Origin: Bursaphelenchus xylophilus | Taxonomy: Eukaryota; Nematoda; Chromadorea; Rhabditida; Aphelenchoididae | Reading direction: 5' to 3' | Length of the DNA stretch: 64,000 nucleotides | Assembly: GCA_904066235.2 (NCBI GenBank) | Contig: CAJFCV020000003.1 | Location: forward strand, 1,240,001 to 1,304,000 | Shown here: piece after piece, positions 22,504-34,073 of the stretch | How positions within the stretch are numbered: position 1 is the first letter of the stretch | How the letters are laid out: every line of letters begins with the position of its first letter | Translations under genes and position numbers: made by a program | The notes under the pieces: model-generated | What the model was told of the DNA's origin: nothing | Seen by the model: the letters and a program-made list of their open reading frames with translations, nothing else | Database searches by the model: none

Positions 22504-22657
22504 TCAGCATGTCCGGAGAATAATGAGCACTCTGTCGTATCGAAAATCGCAGCATCGATGAGAAAATGAATTGTCTTCGCGACAACATCATTTTTTTTTA
22601 TTTCAGCAACATGATCGGCGCAGCGACATTGTGCTCATTATTACCCCGACAGACTGA
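22504..22657. mobile_element. Family A MITE, GAGCAC subfamily
   Basis: TCAGCATGTCCGGAGAATAA at left and ATTATTACCCCGACAGACTG at right; TIRs drifting, interior intact. Confidence 0.9.
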
Positions 22658-22763
22658 AATTCTTGACCTGAAACCCTTTTCTGTGTTATTGATAACGTTC
22701 AAAGATCTGTGGAGAATGCAAAATACGAGGTGGGTCTTAGCTAGGGGGACCATGAGGGATACT

Positions 22764-22820
22764 AGTCCGCCCGGAAAGTTGCTGTAGCGATTGCAGCAAC
22801 ATGCACTGTGAGAAAACGAA
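22764..22820. mobile_element. Element H half copy
   Basis: TAGTCCGCCCGGAAAGTTGC then TGTAGCGATTGCAGCAACAT and one palindrome; no right end. Confidence 0.6.
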
Positions 22821-23254
22821 AGTTTGCGACCAGTCGACTTACTAATCTACTGGCAGAAGAAAGTTGTCAGGAAGGTCAACAAAATGAAGATTGCACAAAT
22901 TGGCCATAAAATAAGAGTCTTGTATAGTAAATAGTAAAAAAAGCAAATTTTTTCAAGTACGATAAGAAGACATTTCTATACAAGGTTTGAAAATGAGCAA
23001 AAACAGTTCAACAGCTTGCCACATCTCCGACAAAGTCGGTAAAGATAAAGTTAAAGCTGAGAAGATGACTTCGAGGTTATGTTATGACAAGGAAAACAGC
23101 TAGTGCTACTTGAAAATGGTAAAAAAATTTTCTTGTGTCCCAAGCATTGCTTGAAAAAGTACTTAGTACTGACTTCCAATAAGCTTGTATACAAGTTTAA
23201 AAAACTTTGTAAATTCAGAAAAACTTGGCGTTAAAACATGTAGAGTATGGTGCA

Positions 23255-23405
23255 TCAGTCTGTCGGGAAAATAATGGGCCTCTGTCGCATCCAAAATCGT
23301 ATTGCTTCGGAGAAAATGAATGGTCTTCTGGCAATCTCATTTTTTTAACTTTAGCGACGCGATTTCCGAAGCGACATTGAGCTCGTTATTTTCCCGACAG
23401 ACTGA
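23255..23405. mobile_element. Family A MITE, GGGCCT variant
   Basis: TCAGTCTGTCGGGAAAATAA intact; right end intact; subterminal TGGGCC at left versus GAGCTC at right. Confidence 0.92.
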
Positions 23406-23525
23406 TAGAGATGTCCTAAGTTATTTAAAATAAAAGTTGCTGCCAAAAAATGACCTAGAAGGATAACGCTGGATCACCGATGGCCTCAGCGCTCCAATTC
23501 TCACAGTCATTTCCACAGTCCCTAC

Positions 23526-23615
23526 CTTTCCACGCGGCGTTGCCGGCCTCGCGACGAAGAGCAAATCGAACCAGGGACCGCGGCGACGGCTGCTCTTCTT
23601 GCGGAGAAAATGCAT
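23526..23615 (-). CDS. Candidate alternative first exon (MHFLRKKSSRRRGPW...)
   Basis: 30 codons from ATG to GGAAAG/GTAGGG in phase 0, giving a basic head (LRKKSSRRRG) then WFDLLFVARPATPRGK. A second frame across the same bases (NAFSPQEEQPSPRSL) is also open and would give phase 1, so the frame is uncertain. A promoter-like GC block lies about 400 bp upstream at 23960-24130. Confidence 0.36.
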
Positions 23616-23959
23616 TCGCCGGCGGGTCCAGACTGTGCCAAAAGGGCGCGTCGGTCAGCGTCGTTGAAAATATAGTGGACACAGTCGACCAATATTCAGT
23701 ATTATCTTTAGGTAGAAGAGTAATTGCTCGGGCTTCTTTACAGCTCAAATTGACAACAAAATCCGGTCAAAAAATCAAGTCCTCGGGCTCGAAGCCGGTC
23801 CGGAATTGTTTGCAAAAGCACGTCGAGTTGACGGTAGACTCCACAAACAGCCGAACAAAGGGAGGGGCAGAGCGGCGACGGCGCAGGTCGATAAGTCGGG
23901 GAATTGTTGGTGTTTCGAGCTGACCGAGCACTAATAATTGACGCAGAAGGCAGGCCCCC

Positions 23960-24130
23960 GAAGAGAAGACGCCTCGGGGCCCCGAATATAATGCACCAAA
24001 ATGACTGGAAGCCCGCCCGGACGGGGGCTCCGCGCGCTCCCCCCATTTGGGCCCCACTACGGGCCGTTTCTCCTCCATTTTCGGCGATGAAGATGGGGGC
24101 AGGGGCACTTATTGCCCGTGGCCGTTCGCT
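23960..24130 (-). promoter_or_regulatory. GC-rich TATA-bearing module, copy 2
   Basis: On the minus strand GGGCCCAAATGGGGGGAGCG, then CGCGG, a spacer, and CATTATATTCGGGGCCCCGA. About 400 bp upstream of the candidate exon at 23615. Shares long stretches with 6000-6110, far above the AT-rich background. Confidence 0.38.
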
Positions 24131-24189
24131 TCGTCCGGCGCTCCGGGTTCGGGTCGGGCATTAGGGATGGATGGAGTGGCGGTGGAGGT

Positions 24190-24470
24190 GATAACGATGC
24201 GGCTAGCCGAGTCCTGATTGGTTTGCTGGAGTCGGCAGAGCAGCTTTGGCAAAATTCCAAGAGAATTATGGTCTTGCCCTTGGGGGATTTCCTTGATTTA
24301 TTGCCCAATCCCTCATGGGCTTGATGCAAAAGGTTACTATGGTCATAACGAGGTCGGTAGCCGGGTTGTGACTAGTTTTCTGAAGTCCGGAGAGCGTCGT
24401 CGAGAATATGACGGGCTGTGGATGTCTCTGCCCTTAGGGGATTTCCTTGATTTATTGTCCTTCTCTTCGG
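24190..24470. repeat. ~150-bp direct duplication (CCCTTRGGGGATTTCCTTGA)
   Basis: GATTTCCTTGATTTATTG with CCCTTGGGG or CCCTTAGGG upstream occurs twice, with matching TAACGA..GGTAGCCG context before each. Confidence 0.7.
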
Positions 24471-25979
24471 TGGACAAGGTTCAATTCTGATGCTCATAAC
24501 TTCTTTGTAGCGCATTTAAATTGATCAGTGAGACCTCTGCTTGAACACCTATGGAATGGGCGTAGAGTAAGAGTAGATACCGCTGTAGCATGACCAAGCC
24601 TTGGCCAATTTTTTGATCAATCTTTTGAGTGTTCAAAATAGGATCGTCTAGAGATTTCTTTGCGTTGCAGACAACTTGACATCAGAAACCCTGTGGTTAT
24701 GTTTTTTTCACTGTGTAGAGTAGACCCTGAACTTCAAATTGAGTCAAAAAATTTTCTTGCCCTGAGGAGATTTCGCATTAATTTTGACGTTTATTTGACA
24801 TATGGTCAAATAGAGCGTTTCATGATTTTCTGCGATCGTAGCTAAGGCAAATAATACTTTGTTAATTGCAAGGTTGTAGTGTGAAGAGAAGCTAGAAGAT
24901 GTACATTTCTCAGCACAAAATTCCAACTTGCCCTGAGGGCATTTTTATTTATTTTTAGGTCAATCTTTCTGACCTTCCTTTTTATGCTCTTCTTATCGAT
25001 TTACTTTGAAAAAAACACTTTTTTAGCTCATGTCTTGATGCATTTCCACTTAAAATGCAGTTTCAATCCTCCCGCATCTCATTCCGCAACCCCAAAGTAC
25101 TCCAATTAACATGACTCCCACCGCAAGTGCACACAATTGGACGTCTAATCAGTCGCTGCTCTTTCGCCCTCCGTTTCGTGTCTGCGGCGGGCAAATAAAA
25201 CCCCCCGCCGCCGGCGGGTCGTAAGTGGTGCGCGGGCCCCCGGAAAACGACTGCTCGGAAAAGTAATGGCACCGAAAATGAGCGCCGGCCCTCCGGAAAA
25301 TATTGCCGGTTTCGACGTCTCCCCCTCCCATTCTTCACTGTGCTCCCCGCCGTTTCGGTGGCCGGAAATGCGGACAAAGAATGCGCGAATTTCGGGGCGA
25401 TACTTCAAACGGATTCGTGGGGATTTGGAGAAAATGCAAATTACAGGGAGAAGGAGTGTAAATGGCAAGATTTGAATGAATATTCATGACAATGGCTACT
25501 TGACAAGCAATTTTTTACTGTAATTTTCGGAAAGATACGTGGTTTGTAGGAAGCAAATTTGATATGACAAAATGTCATCATTTTCTCGATAAATATTTTG
25601 AGGCCATCGCATCATTTTCAAGGCTATAAAACAATTTTTGGCACATGTTGTTTGTTGCAAATTGTGCCCATAAAAGCACAATAAAAGTTACGATAATGGG
25701 GATGAGAAGAAGAGAATACACTCGAGTGTATGGCTTGGAATAGAAATTCGAAAATAAGGAAGTACAATGCAACGAAAAATGCCCTGAGAATTGGTCTCAA
25801 ATTCGGTCGCAGAGTGAAAACATGAGTCGTCGCTGCGAAAAATGGGAATCGTGTGATGAAAGGAGAAAAGTTAAATATGCACTGTGCAAATTTCTTTAGG
25901 TCAAAACGCACTGTGCAAGGCAATTTTTTTCCGATTTTTGCCCGCCAAAACGGGTCATAATCGCACTGTGCATTTTTAC

Positions 25980-26380
25980 AAGGAAAGTACCCCAAATGCG
26001 ACGCTGAGAGAAAAACTTGGCGCAAATTTAGAATATTTTTTCTAGAAAACATGCGAGACTCCTAGCTTGCGATTTGAAGAAATAACCGAGATTTTTAGAT
26101 CAAAAATTGGCCAAAATATAAAAAAATTTTTGAAAATTTTCCCATGAAAAGTTTCATTACCTATTTCTACTGTAGAGTAATGTTTTCACAAAAAATCACC
26201 TTTTTCCACATGAAACTGGCAAAGATATGGCCAAAAAATTTTTTTCTCTCCGCTTTTCGCGTACTCTCTCGGCCAATCGTTCAATATCTCATCGGCACTT
26301 GCAAAGCGCGAGCTAAGACTCTCGGAAATTCATACGTAGCCTATGCCTAACGTGTGTGCAAAATTTAAAAAAAATATGAG
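25980..26380. mobile_element. Family C element, right end decayed
   Basis: AAAGTACCCCAAATGCGACG at left; the interior carries the family blocks GCGAGACTCCTAGCTTGCGA, CCGAGATTTTTAGATCAAAA and GCGTACTCTCTCGGC. No clear right repeat. Confidence 0.75.
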
Positions 26381-26810
26381 CAAAAAAAGTTTTACTTTTT
26401 TTGAACTTTTTGAGCTCAAATTTTAATTTCCTTTTGTCTTTTTGACTCGGAAACGGCATGAGTTTTTTTACTGTTTATGACTGACTACTTCCCAGCGTCG
26501 TAAATGTGTTTCTTGTTTCAATGCCTCAGGGAAAAAGAGCCGGAAATTTGCGGAGAGTTTTCTGGAGCGAAGCCGTCAAAAGTTTTGGGTGTAAAAAGTA
26601 GAACATATATAATCAATGATTCATATTATTAATATACAGTCAAAGGCTCAGATACGATTAAAAATTCCGTACAACGAGCCGTAACAGGCAAGAAAAAATG
26701 GAAAATCACTCGTTATCGAAGGTTTTCGTTGTGTGGAGCCCAATTTTGGCCTAAAATTGCGAACTGAGACCTTTGAGATAGTGTGTTACACTCGAATTTA
26801 CGTTCATAAA

Positions 26811-27351
26811 GTGCATGGACGTTTGCTCTCTATCGCATAGTGCATTTTGAACCTTTTCCTGCCCTTGTCGCCAACGCGCAGTGCATTATTCTCTTTTCGC
26901 ACCGTGCAAAAAACAAAAAAGCCGTTTGCACAGTGCGAACTCCAGCGATCTTTCGCCGCACCGTGCAAAAACCGAAAAAAGTGAAATGCACAGTGCAATT
27001 CCAGCGATAATTCGTCGCACCGTGCAAAACCCAAAAAAAGTGAAATGCACTGTGCAATTCCAGCGATACTTTGCCGCACTGTGCAAAAACCGAAAAAAGT
27101 GAAATGCACTGTGCGAATTTCAGCGATATTCCGCCGCACTGTGCAAAAATCAAAAAAGCCGTTTGCACTGTGCAATTCCAGCGATATTTCTCCGCACTGT
27201 GCAAAAATCGAAAAAAGTGAAATGCACAGTGCAATTCCAGCGATATTTCGCCGCACTGTGCAAAAACTCAGATTTACTCAAAAAGTGAAATGCACAGTGC
27301 AAAATGGGGTTTTTGCGGCCGGTGAAAAATGCCCATGCGCTTTATGAAAAT
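26811..27351. mobile_element. Element G copy with 15-16 palindromes
   Basis: GTTCATAAAGTGCATGGACG at left, GCCCATGCGCTTTATGAAAA at right. The core is a roughly 60-bp tandem array of GCACNGTGC pairs separated by AATTCCAGCGATA. Confidence 0.85.
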
Positions 27352-27735
27352 ACTGTAAAATACGAATTATTGAAAAATTAAAAATAAAAATTTTAAAAAA
27401 CCAAAAAAAAATTTCAAAAATAAAAATCCCAAAATAACTCAAAAACGGCTCAAAGCCCCCCACACTCGGACCCAATCCCTCTTATCAAATTCTCTTTCCA
27501 AATCAACTTTCAAAACAAGATTTACCTGCTGTTCCTTGCTCTTTTTTCTCTGGTCTTTCTTCTAGACATGCGATACAAGAAACCGAGATTTATGAGTTCT
27601 ATTTGCAAAAAACGTAAAGAAATTGCTCTGCACTTTGGATGAATGAATTATGGATATGCATGAAACAAGCGAATAAACATATTGAAAAAATATATATACG
27701 GGACTCGGTGTGAGATGAAAGGTAAAGTTGAGAGG

Positions 27736-28170
27736 GGAAGAGCTGAACATACGATGCTCGGATTTGGATGAAACTTGGCGTAAATTTAGAAAGATTATTT
27801 TTAGAACATACGCGAGCCTCCTAGCTCGCGATTTGAAGAAAAAACCGAGAGTTTTAGAAAAAAATTGGCCAAAATATAAAAAATTTTTTGCAAATTTTCC
27901 CATGAAAAGTTTCATCACCTATTTCTACTGTAGAGAGTAATGTCTCCACAAAAAATCATTTTTTTCCACATGAAACTGGCAAAGATATGGCAAAAAAATG
28001 TATTTTTTTTTCTCTGGCCGCTCTCCGCGTTCAGCGTACTCTCTCGGAGGCAAATATAGCTGAATATCTCGGCTGTGCCTGTAAAGCGCGAGCTAAAACT
28101 TTCAGGAATTGATACGGGGTCTATGTCAAATGCGTGTGCAAAATTTGCCGAAAGTCTTACGAAAAACTAT
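27736..28170. mobile_element. Family C element, diverged
   Basis: ATACGATGCTCGGATTTGGA and TGAAACTTGGCGTAAATTTA at left, then GCGAGCCTCCTAGCTCGCGA and GCGTACTCTCTCGGAGGC; right terminal repeat lost. Confidence 0.7.
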
Positions 28171-28388
28171 GTCTATTCTTAAGCCAAAAATCAAAAAAAA
28201 AAAAAAAAAAAATAAGATGACTATTTCACCAGGAAGGCTGCAAAGCCCTGCACTAAAACCCCTGTAAAACGTGACTGAATCACAAAAATATCAACCAAAG
28301 TTTCCCGCAAATCCCACTAAAATCTCCCCTTTTTACTCTTCACGCATCTTCTTTGTTCGTCAAAAAAAATTAAATAATTCTTTATTAA

Positions 28389-28714
28389 ATTTTCATAAAG
28401 TGCGTACACATTTTTTCGCCTTTTATCACGAACGCACCGTGCATTCTGTTTTTTTTTCTGTTTGTCGCTCGCACCGTGCATTTTCTCTGTTTTTCGCACA
28501 GTGCAAACTTGAAAGAGTAGATTTGCACTGTGCGAAGGAGTCGGCAAAAGCGCAGCGACGGAGTTGGAAAAATCTTGCGATATTTTTATGCACGGTGCGA
28601 AAAATTGCGAAAAAATGAAATGCACGGTGCAAACACTAAAAGTGCACGGTGCAAATTGCGGTGTGAACTGTGCATTTTTCCCCGCGGCAAAAAGTCCACG
28701 CGCTTTATGAAAAT
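28389..28714. mobile_element. Element G copy
   Basis: ATTTTCATAAAGTGCGTACA at left, GTCCACGCGCTTTATGAAAA at right; about ten GCACNGTGC sites, mostly with C or G centres. Confidence 0.85.
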
Positions 28715-29349
28715 AAATTCTACATAGTACAGAGGCTACTGCAGACGGTATTACAACAAAAAATATACGTTCCTTCCCGGGAAACAAGCCCGTTCTGATC
28801 GAAAATCAATAACTCTGCGAAAACTTGGCAAATTCGGAAAAGAACAATTCGAATTGCCCTACGAATTTCGGTTCTTTGGATGACTTTTCGAAAACCAAAC
28901 AACTCCCTCGAAAGAAAAGCAATAGAGTCAAGTATGGGCAAACAGGCCGTGAGAAGTTGGCCGTCTCGGTTTACAAAATTGTATTATCCATTATGGGCAG
29001 GGAGAAGGTAAAAGTCGACAAACAAGGCCAGGTAGACGGCCGCGAGTGTTACATAACCTTAGGGCATCAAAGGTAGACATGAAGCGGAGAAAATGGACTA
29101 GGGCTGAGGAGAGGGGACCGTTGAATGCCCTAAGGGTCTGTTTCGAAAATTTTGAGCAAATTCGGTTTTTGGAGAGTGTAGGCTAAGAAAAAATTGAAAA
29201 AAAGTATAAAATAATATTTTTCACGCTTATGATTTGGTTAATCATAATGTAAAAAGATTTTTTTTGAAATACTCAGCAGCGAATATTCAAATTTACCACA
29301 ATTTTTTTTAAAGTACGTAGAAATTCATTGAGTATATATTTAATCACGT

Positions 29350-29550
29350 TTTCGCACTGTGCAAAAGGCAGTTTAGCCTAAAAATTGGACTGCACTGTGC
29401 AAAAAAAGTTTTGCACCGTGCAGACTGAATTTTAGCCTAAAAATTGGACTGCACTGTGCAAAAAAAATTTTGCACCGTGCAGACTGAATTTTAGACTGAA
29501 AATTGCATCGCACTGTGCAAAAAAAGTTTTCGCACTGTGCAATGCTGGTT
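29350..29550. repeat. ~65-bp tandem array with GCACNGTGC pairs
   Basis: Three units of GCACTGTGCAAAAAAAGTTT, GCACCGTGCAGACTGAATTT and TAGCCTAAAAATTGGACT. Confidence 0.85.
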
Positions 29551-29765
29551 TTAAGAGGGAAAAATAGGGAAATAACGTGGATTTAAAAAATTTAAAAAGA
29601 CTTTTTCAAATTTTTCTTGAATTTTTCACTTTCAAAAAATAAAGAACTTCAAATTTTTTTTAATGTTGGTCAAAATTTTTTCTAAAAATTCCAAAATTTG
29701 AAAAAAATATTTTTCAAAAATTTTGCAAAAATTCTCAAAACTGCCAAAAATCCTCCCCGACTTAC

Positions 29766-29879
29766 TTTCATGTATGTCCCATTGGCCAGAAAGACAGTCA
29801 AAGTGGGGTATTTGTCTTCCTGGCGGAGTCGCGGCATCCCCGTCAAGAATCCCATCTTCCCAAACGCGCTGTGCAACAT
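29766..29879 (-). CDS. unc-103: Candidate 5' exon (MLHSAFGKMGFLTGM...), phase 0
   Basis: 38 codons from ATG to a perfect donor (ATGAAA/GTAAGT): MLHSAFGKMGFLTGMPRLRQ, then EDKYPTLTVFLANGTYMK. Two good acceptors lie just upstream (TTTCCGCCCCAG before 29885, in phase 0; ACAATTTTCCAG before 29921, frame blocked by TAA), so it may also be an internal exon 29766-29885. It is an island of balanced codon use in AT-rich intron. I do not recognise the peptide. Confidence 0.66.
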
Positions 29880-30789
29880 GATGCCCTGGGGCGGAAATCG
29901 GGCTCGGTTTTACATTTGGCGCCTGGAAAATTGTGATTTCTCGCACCCTGCAGCACAAAACGGTTTTCTGTGGCGGCGGGGGATTGGGTGTCAAGTGAGC
30001 CTTGGTTTGTTCCACCCGCGGTTCCAGTTACATATGGGTAAATATGGGGATATTAAAGAGAGGAACGATGAGATTTCATATTTTTTGTGGGGGTTTTGGA
30101 ACGTTTCTTGAGCGAAAAACGTGAAAAAATTAGTTTTGAGGATGAAATTTTTCGGAATAAAAGGTCGGGTTTTTTTGAAAATTCAAAAAAATTTTTTTGC
30201 CAAAAAACCCCTTACATTTTTTTATAGTGTATGCAAAATTTTTAGCTCTCATTTTGCAGGAATAATCGAGTTTTTTTCTCGAAAAATTCCAAAAAATCAA
30301 ATTTTTTTCAGTTTTTTTGGAATAAAAAATTGCTAACTTTTTTAAACTTCAAGCCCCTATATCTCACTCAAAAATCAGTTTTCAGTAAGTGAAATTTCAA
30401 AAAATACGGCCAAAAAAGTTTTTTTCTCTGACCGGGTCTCCCATTTTTTAGTGGGCCTTAAAGATCGTTGAATATCTCGACTGCTCTTGCAAATTTTGAA
30501 CTAAAACTTTTAGTGATTAAAACCTAGCCTGGAACAATTATTCATGCAAAACTTGAGAGCAATCGGATTATTGAAACTATTGCAATTTTTGAGACAGCAA
30601 AATTTTGAGATTTTTTGCGATTTTTTAAATTTTTCCGTCAAAAAAATCGGATTTTTTGATTCTTTTCTATTCAAGTGTGTGAAATTAAATATTCTTTGAT
30701 TTTCTTGAATAACTACTCAACCGATCATAGCTAAACTCTCAAAACAAGTTCGAAAAACCAAAAACAAAAAAAAAAAGTTTAACTAACTA

Positions 30790-30945
30790 TCAGCCTGTCG
30801 GGAAAATAATGAGCACTCTGTCGCATCCAAAATTGCATCGCCACCGAGATACTGAATTGTCCTTGCGGCAAAATCAAATTGCTTTTCACTTCAGCGACAC
30901 AATCGGCGCAGCGACGTTGTGCTCATTATTTTCCCGACAGACTGA
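30790..30945. mobile_element. Family A MITE, GAGCAC subfamily, intact
   Basis: TA-flanked, both ends match over at least 28 bp; interior close to the family consensus (CAAATTGCTTTTCACTTCAG). Confidence 0.94.
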
Positions 30946-31037
30946 TACTACAATATACATTTATGGTATTGCAACTAAAATATCTGTTCCTTTTTAGAAA
31001 CACGCCCGATCAAATCGAAAATCGATTCATTTTTTTC

Positions 31038-31276
31038 GATGAGGTCATTCGAATTTTAAAATAGCCGCTGAATTCGAAGGGGTTTTGAGGGAAATGCAGA
31101 GTATATGAATTTGGGAGTGGGAAAAGTTGCGGAGAAACTATTTTTGGAGAAAGTGCCCTACGGGTGAGAGATCAAATCCTCTTTTTTTAAACTTTTTTTA
31201 TATTAAGAGCAGAATTTTGAAGGCGAAAATTTCAAAAAATCAATTTTTTTTCTCTTCTTTTTGATTTGCATTTTAC
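31038..31276. repeat. Segment duplicated at 39713-39960
   Basis: GATGAGGTCATTCGAATTTT, GAAATGCAGAGTATATGAAT and GCGGAGAAACTATTTTTGGA occur in both, and each copy leads into a family A MITE. Confidence 0.88.
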
Positions 31277-31423
31277 CAGTCCGTCGGGAAAATAATGAGC
31301 GAAACGTCGCTCATCATGTCGCTGAAGTGAAAATAAATTTGATTTTACCGCAACACAATTTATTTTCTTGGCGGCAATGTGATTTTCCATGCGGCAGAGC
31401 TCATTATTTTCCCGACAGACTGA
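31277..31423. mobile_element. Family A MITE
   Basis: CAGTCCGTCGGGAAAATAAT ... TTATTTTCCCGACAGACTGA; interior has GCTCATCATGTCGCTGAAGT. Confidence 0.92.
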
Positions 31424-32039
31424 TATAACTCTATTTTTTGTTTTCATTCCTCTCTCTAATTCCCCATTCAAAAACAAGAACCCTTCCTCCGACTTACGTT
31501 AAGATCAATCTCCACATTTTTCCCTTCGAAAATTACAGTAATACACTCGGCGTAAATTAGCGAAAATAATTTTAGGCGTTGAATAAAAATTTGAATATTT
31601 CACATTATCATATGCGAAATGGTCGGAAATTGTGTGTCGGGGGGCCGCAGCAAAAACCGCCTCCTTCAATTGCCAATTAAGGCGAAAATTCTTGGCCTTG
31701 GGGCCAATTTCGGAAAACGGCCGGCGGCAATTTTTTCGTCTTTTTCCAAAAAGGCCGCCGAAAAAACCAGAACCGACAGGTGCATCGACAAGTGAGTTGA
31801 TGTTTTAGAGGCTGAATTACAACTCTATTCACGTCGAGATTCGATTTGTGGGCGCAGGTGGTTTCACGTCAATTCCCTTAGGGCAAATACGCAAAGATGG
31901 TGGGAAAATGATATAAGATGTCGTAAAATCAAATCATATTTGACTTTGCAGGAAATTTTGAGACTTCTAAAATTTCATGCCTCAGGCAATTTATTAGAAT
32001 CAGGCAGATTTTGACATTTTTTGCAATGTTTAAATTTTT

Positions 32040-32575
32040 GCACAGTGCGAAAAAAATATTTGGCTGCAAATAGCTGAAAAAAGCATATTTACCATAAACG
32101 CTCATCACATATCACTCAATAAGCCTCTCGTTATATTCCACGGTTTTTATTTCCCATTTTTCTGCATAGTGCGACGCATTTTTACCCTTTTTTCCAATTG
32201 CACAGTGCGAAAAAAAATTTTTGTTGCACAGTGCGGTTCGAAGCCCAAATGCCCTCAGGGCATATTTACTATTTCTTAAGCGTGTCCTAGGAATATTTTT
32301 TACCATTTATTTACCACCTATACGCACAGTGCGGCATCTTTTTGAACCCATTTTTCCATTGCACAGTGCAATAAATTCTAAACCGTTCCCATTGCACAGT
32401 GCGGCTTCTTCAAAACTTTTTGCACAGTGCAATAGCGACAAAAAAAAGGGTTTTGCACAGTGCGGCAAATTCAAAACCATCACGCGCCTTCGCACGGTGC
32501 GAGAAAAATAAAAAGAGATCTTCGCACTGTGCGAACGAAACCTTTCGTTTTGCACGATGCAAAAAGGCGGAAGGC
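32040..32575. repeat. GCACNGTGC array (about 14 sites)
   Basis: Sites spaced 25-60 bp, mostly GCACAGTGC followed by G or A runs (TGCACAGTGCGGCTTCTTCA). No flanking TIR recognised, unlike the G, H and I elements. Confidence 0.8.
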
Positions 32576-33434
32576 GACTTCGGAACGTGGCCATAAACAA
32601 AGCAATAGAGAAATTATGATGGGAGAATGTGATGACGGTATGAAAAATGGGAAATAATCGTCATAAATACTCAAAAAAATGAGATTTTATCGGAAAAAAT
32701 TTAAAAATAAAAAAAAATCGGCAAAACAGTCTGAAGCGAAAAATGAATTGCACTTTCGCCTCAAACAACAAAATCGGCGTGTCTAGTGCTGCGACAAAAA
32801 AACTTGGCCTAATACTTCCAAAAAAGGGGGACAATTAAAAACTGGCGAGCAATTTGCTACTATCTTGTTTTCCATCCCCTCCTTCAATTCATTTATCCCC
32901 ACTTTGTCCTCTTCTTCGAGTGGAATGAGTTGTTGTTCGAAGGGCGAAAAATTGGAGGGGAAATTGAGGCACATTCGCGGCGGAAATAATATGATATGGT
33001 CCGGGGGAGCTAGTAAAATACGAGAGGAAACACAATTGTTTTTGAAAAAATGATTGACTTGATATACTAGTCCTTATTCGGCGACAAACCATTTTTTCAG
33101 TGTGCGACAGACAATTCTCAAGACTATTTACACCTCTATTGTGAAAAAAATATGTTTTTTTTTGATTTTCGTGATTTGGTTTTCCGTATTTTACAATTTT
33201 TAGATCATAAAAATCAACATTAAAAAAATTACATCGTATTTTGCACTTAAACCTTTTTTTACCTCATTTCCCAACTTTCTACGGCCAAAAACCGGCAAAT
33301 GCCCTTAGGGCATAAAACCCGAAAAGTCAATAAATCAAAGACAAACCCATAATAGCCAACCCCAATCATCGAAATCCCCCATAAACCCTCTTTGAACGCA
33401 AGAAACCGACAAAATACGACGATAAAGCCTTTAC

Positions 33435-33647
33435 CTGATCGAGAACACTGCCCACATTCTGAATCCTCGACGCCCTTCGGTTTTGGCGCGCCGAATTCGG
33501 CAGCCCACTCTGTGCGGCGGAGCGGCGCGGATGCAGCGAGTTGCCGGCGCTCAGCGACGCCGGCGGCGTGAATGAGAGGGGTGGAGCGATGCTGTGTTCA
33601 TTGTCGTTGCCGCCGTCCGAGGCGCCCCCAAAAACCGCAGTTTTCAT
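33435..33647 (-). CDS. unc-103: Candidate first coding exon (MKTAVFGGASDGGND...), phase 0
   Basis: 71 codons from ATG, with an in-frame TGA 27 bases above it, to GATCAG/GTAAAG, phase 0. It is Ser/Ala/Pro-rich in the middle (IAPPLSFTPPASLSAGNSL) and ends basic with an RRAS kinase-type site and IQNVGSVLDQ. It resembles the other upstream exons in composition. No acceptor fits between the TGA and the ATG, so this is best read as an isoform-specific start. Confidence 0.74.
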
Positions 33648-34073
33648 CGCGTTGCGGACTTGCTTCCGGGCTCAACAATTCGGGCTTTGTGGATCATGTC
33701 ATGAGGATGGTATCACAGTCGATTTCATGGCAAGTGGAGACGTTGAAAGTGGGATAAAGTTATTGTAAGCTTCTGGGTTGTGGCCGGCACTGAGTGAAGT
33801 TTTATAAGCGATTATTGCCGCGAGGTCTATTGCATATTAGTATAGGAGGCTTTACAGCGTACGTAGATGCCAATGGCGGGTTTGGCAGAGATTACGGTTA
33901 CTGGAAGTGCCCATGCGATGATTTAGGAAGGAAAATACACGAATCACGGGAAAAGTCGAGTTTTTTGGAGAATATGGATTATAATTTGCAAATTGGCGAC
34001 TATGAAGGGTAGTGAATGGACACTAGTGTAAAATGAAAATTGTAAATGGCGACTATAGCTATTGATAACAAAA

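Larger units (their letters stand above)
21242..29765 (-). other. Intronic/intergenic region, 21.2-29.8 kb
   Basis: Holds the 23.5-kb candidate exon, the 24-kb GC module, family A, C and G elements and a 150-bp duplication at 24190-24470. A second GC island at 25.1-25.45 kb has no convincing exon. ORFs over GCACNGTGC arrays are by-products of the repeats. Confidence 0.6.
29886..33434 (-). other. Intronic region, 29.9-33.4 kb
   Basis: A diverged family C-like segment (30220-30590), two family A copies and the 32-kb palindrome array. A perfect donor at 31495 (CTTAAC/GTAAGT) follows a short open frame with neither ATG nor acceptor. Confidence 0.6.

Noticed and set aside
25111..25220. Plus-strand ATG segment ending at GTC/GTAAGT
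   Set aside because: Weak codon bias, no partner exon, opposite strand to the gene; probably a chance donor in a GC island.
26804..27347. 150-codon minus-strand ORF with FLHGA/FCTVR repeats
   Set aside because: Translation of the element G palindrome array.
31496..31600. Minus-strand open frame (GKNVEIDLN) before a perfect GTAAGT
   Set aside because: No in-frame ATG and no acceptor between the upstream TGA and the donor; AT-rich codons.
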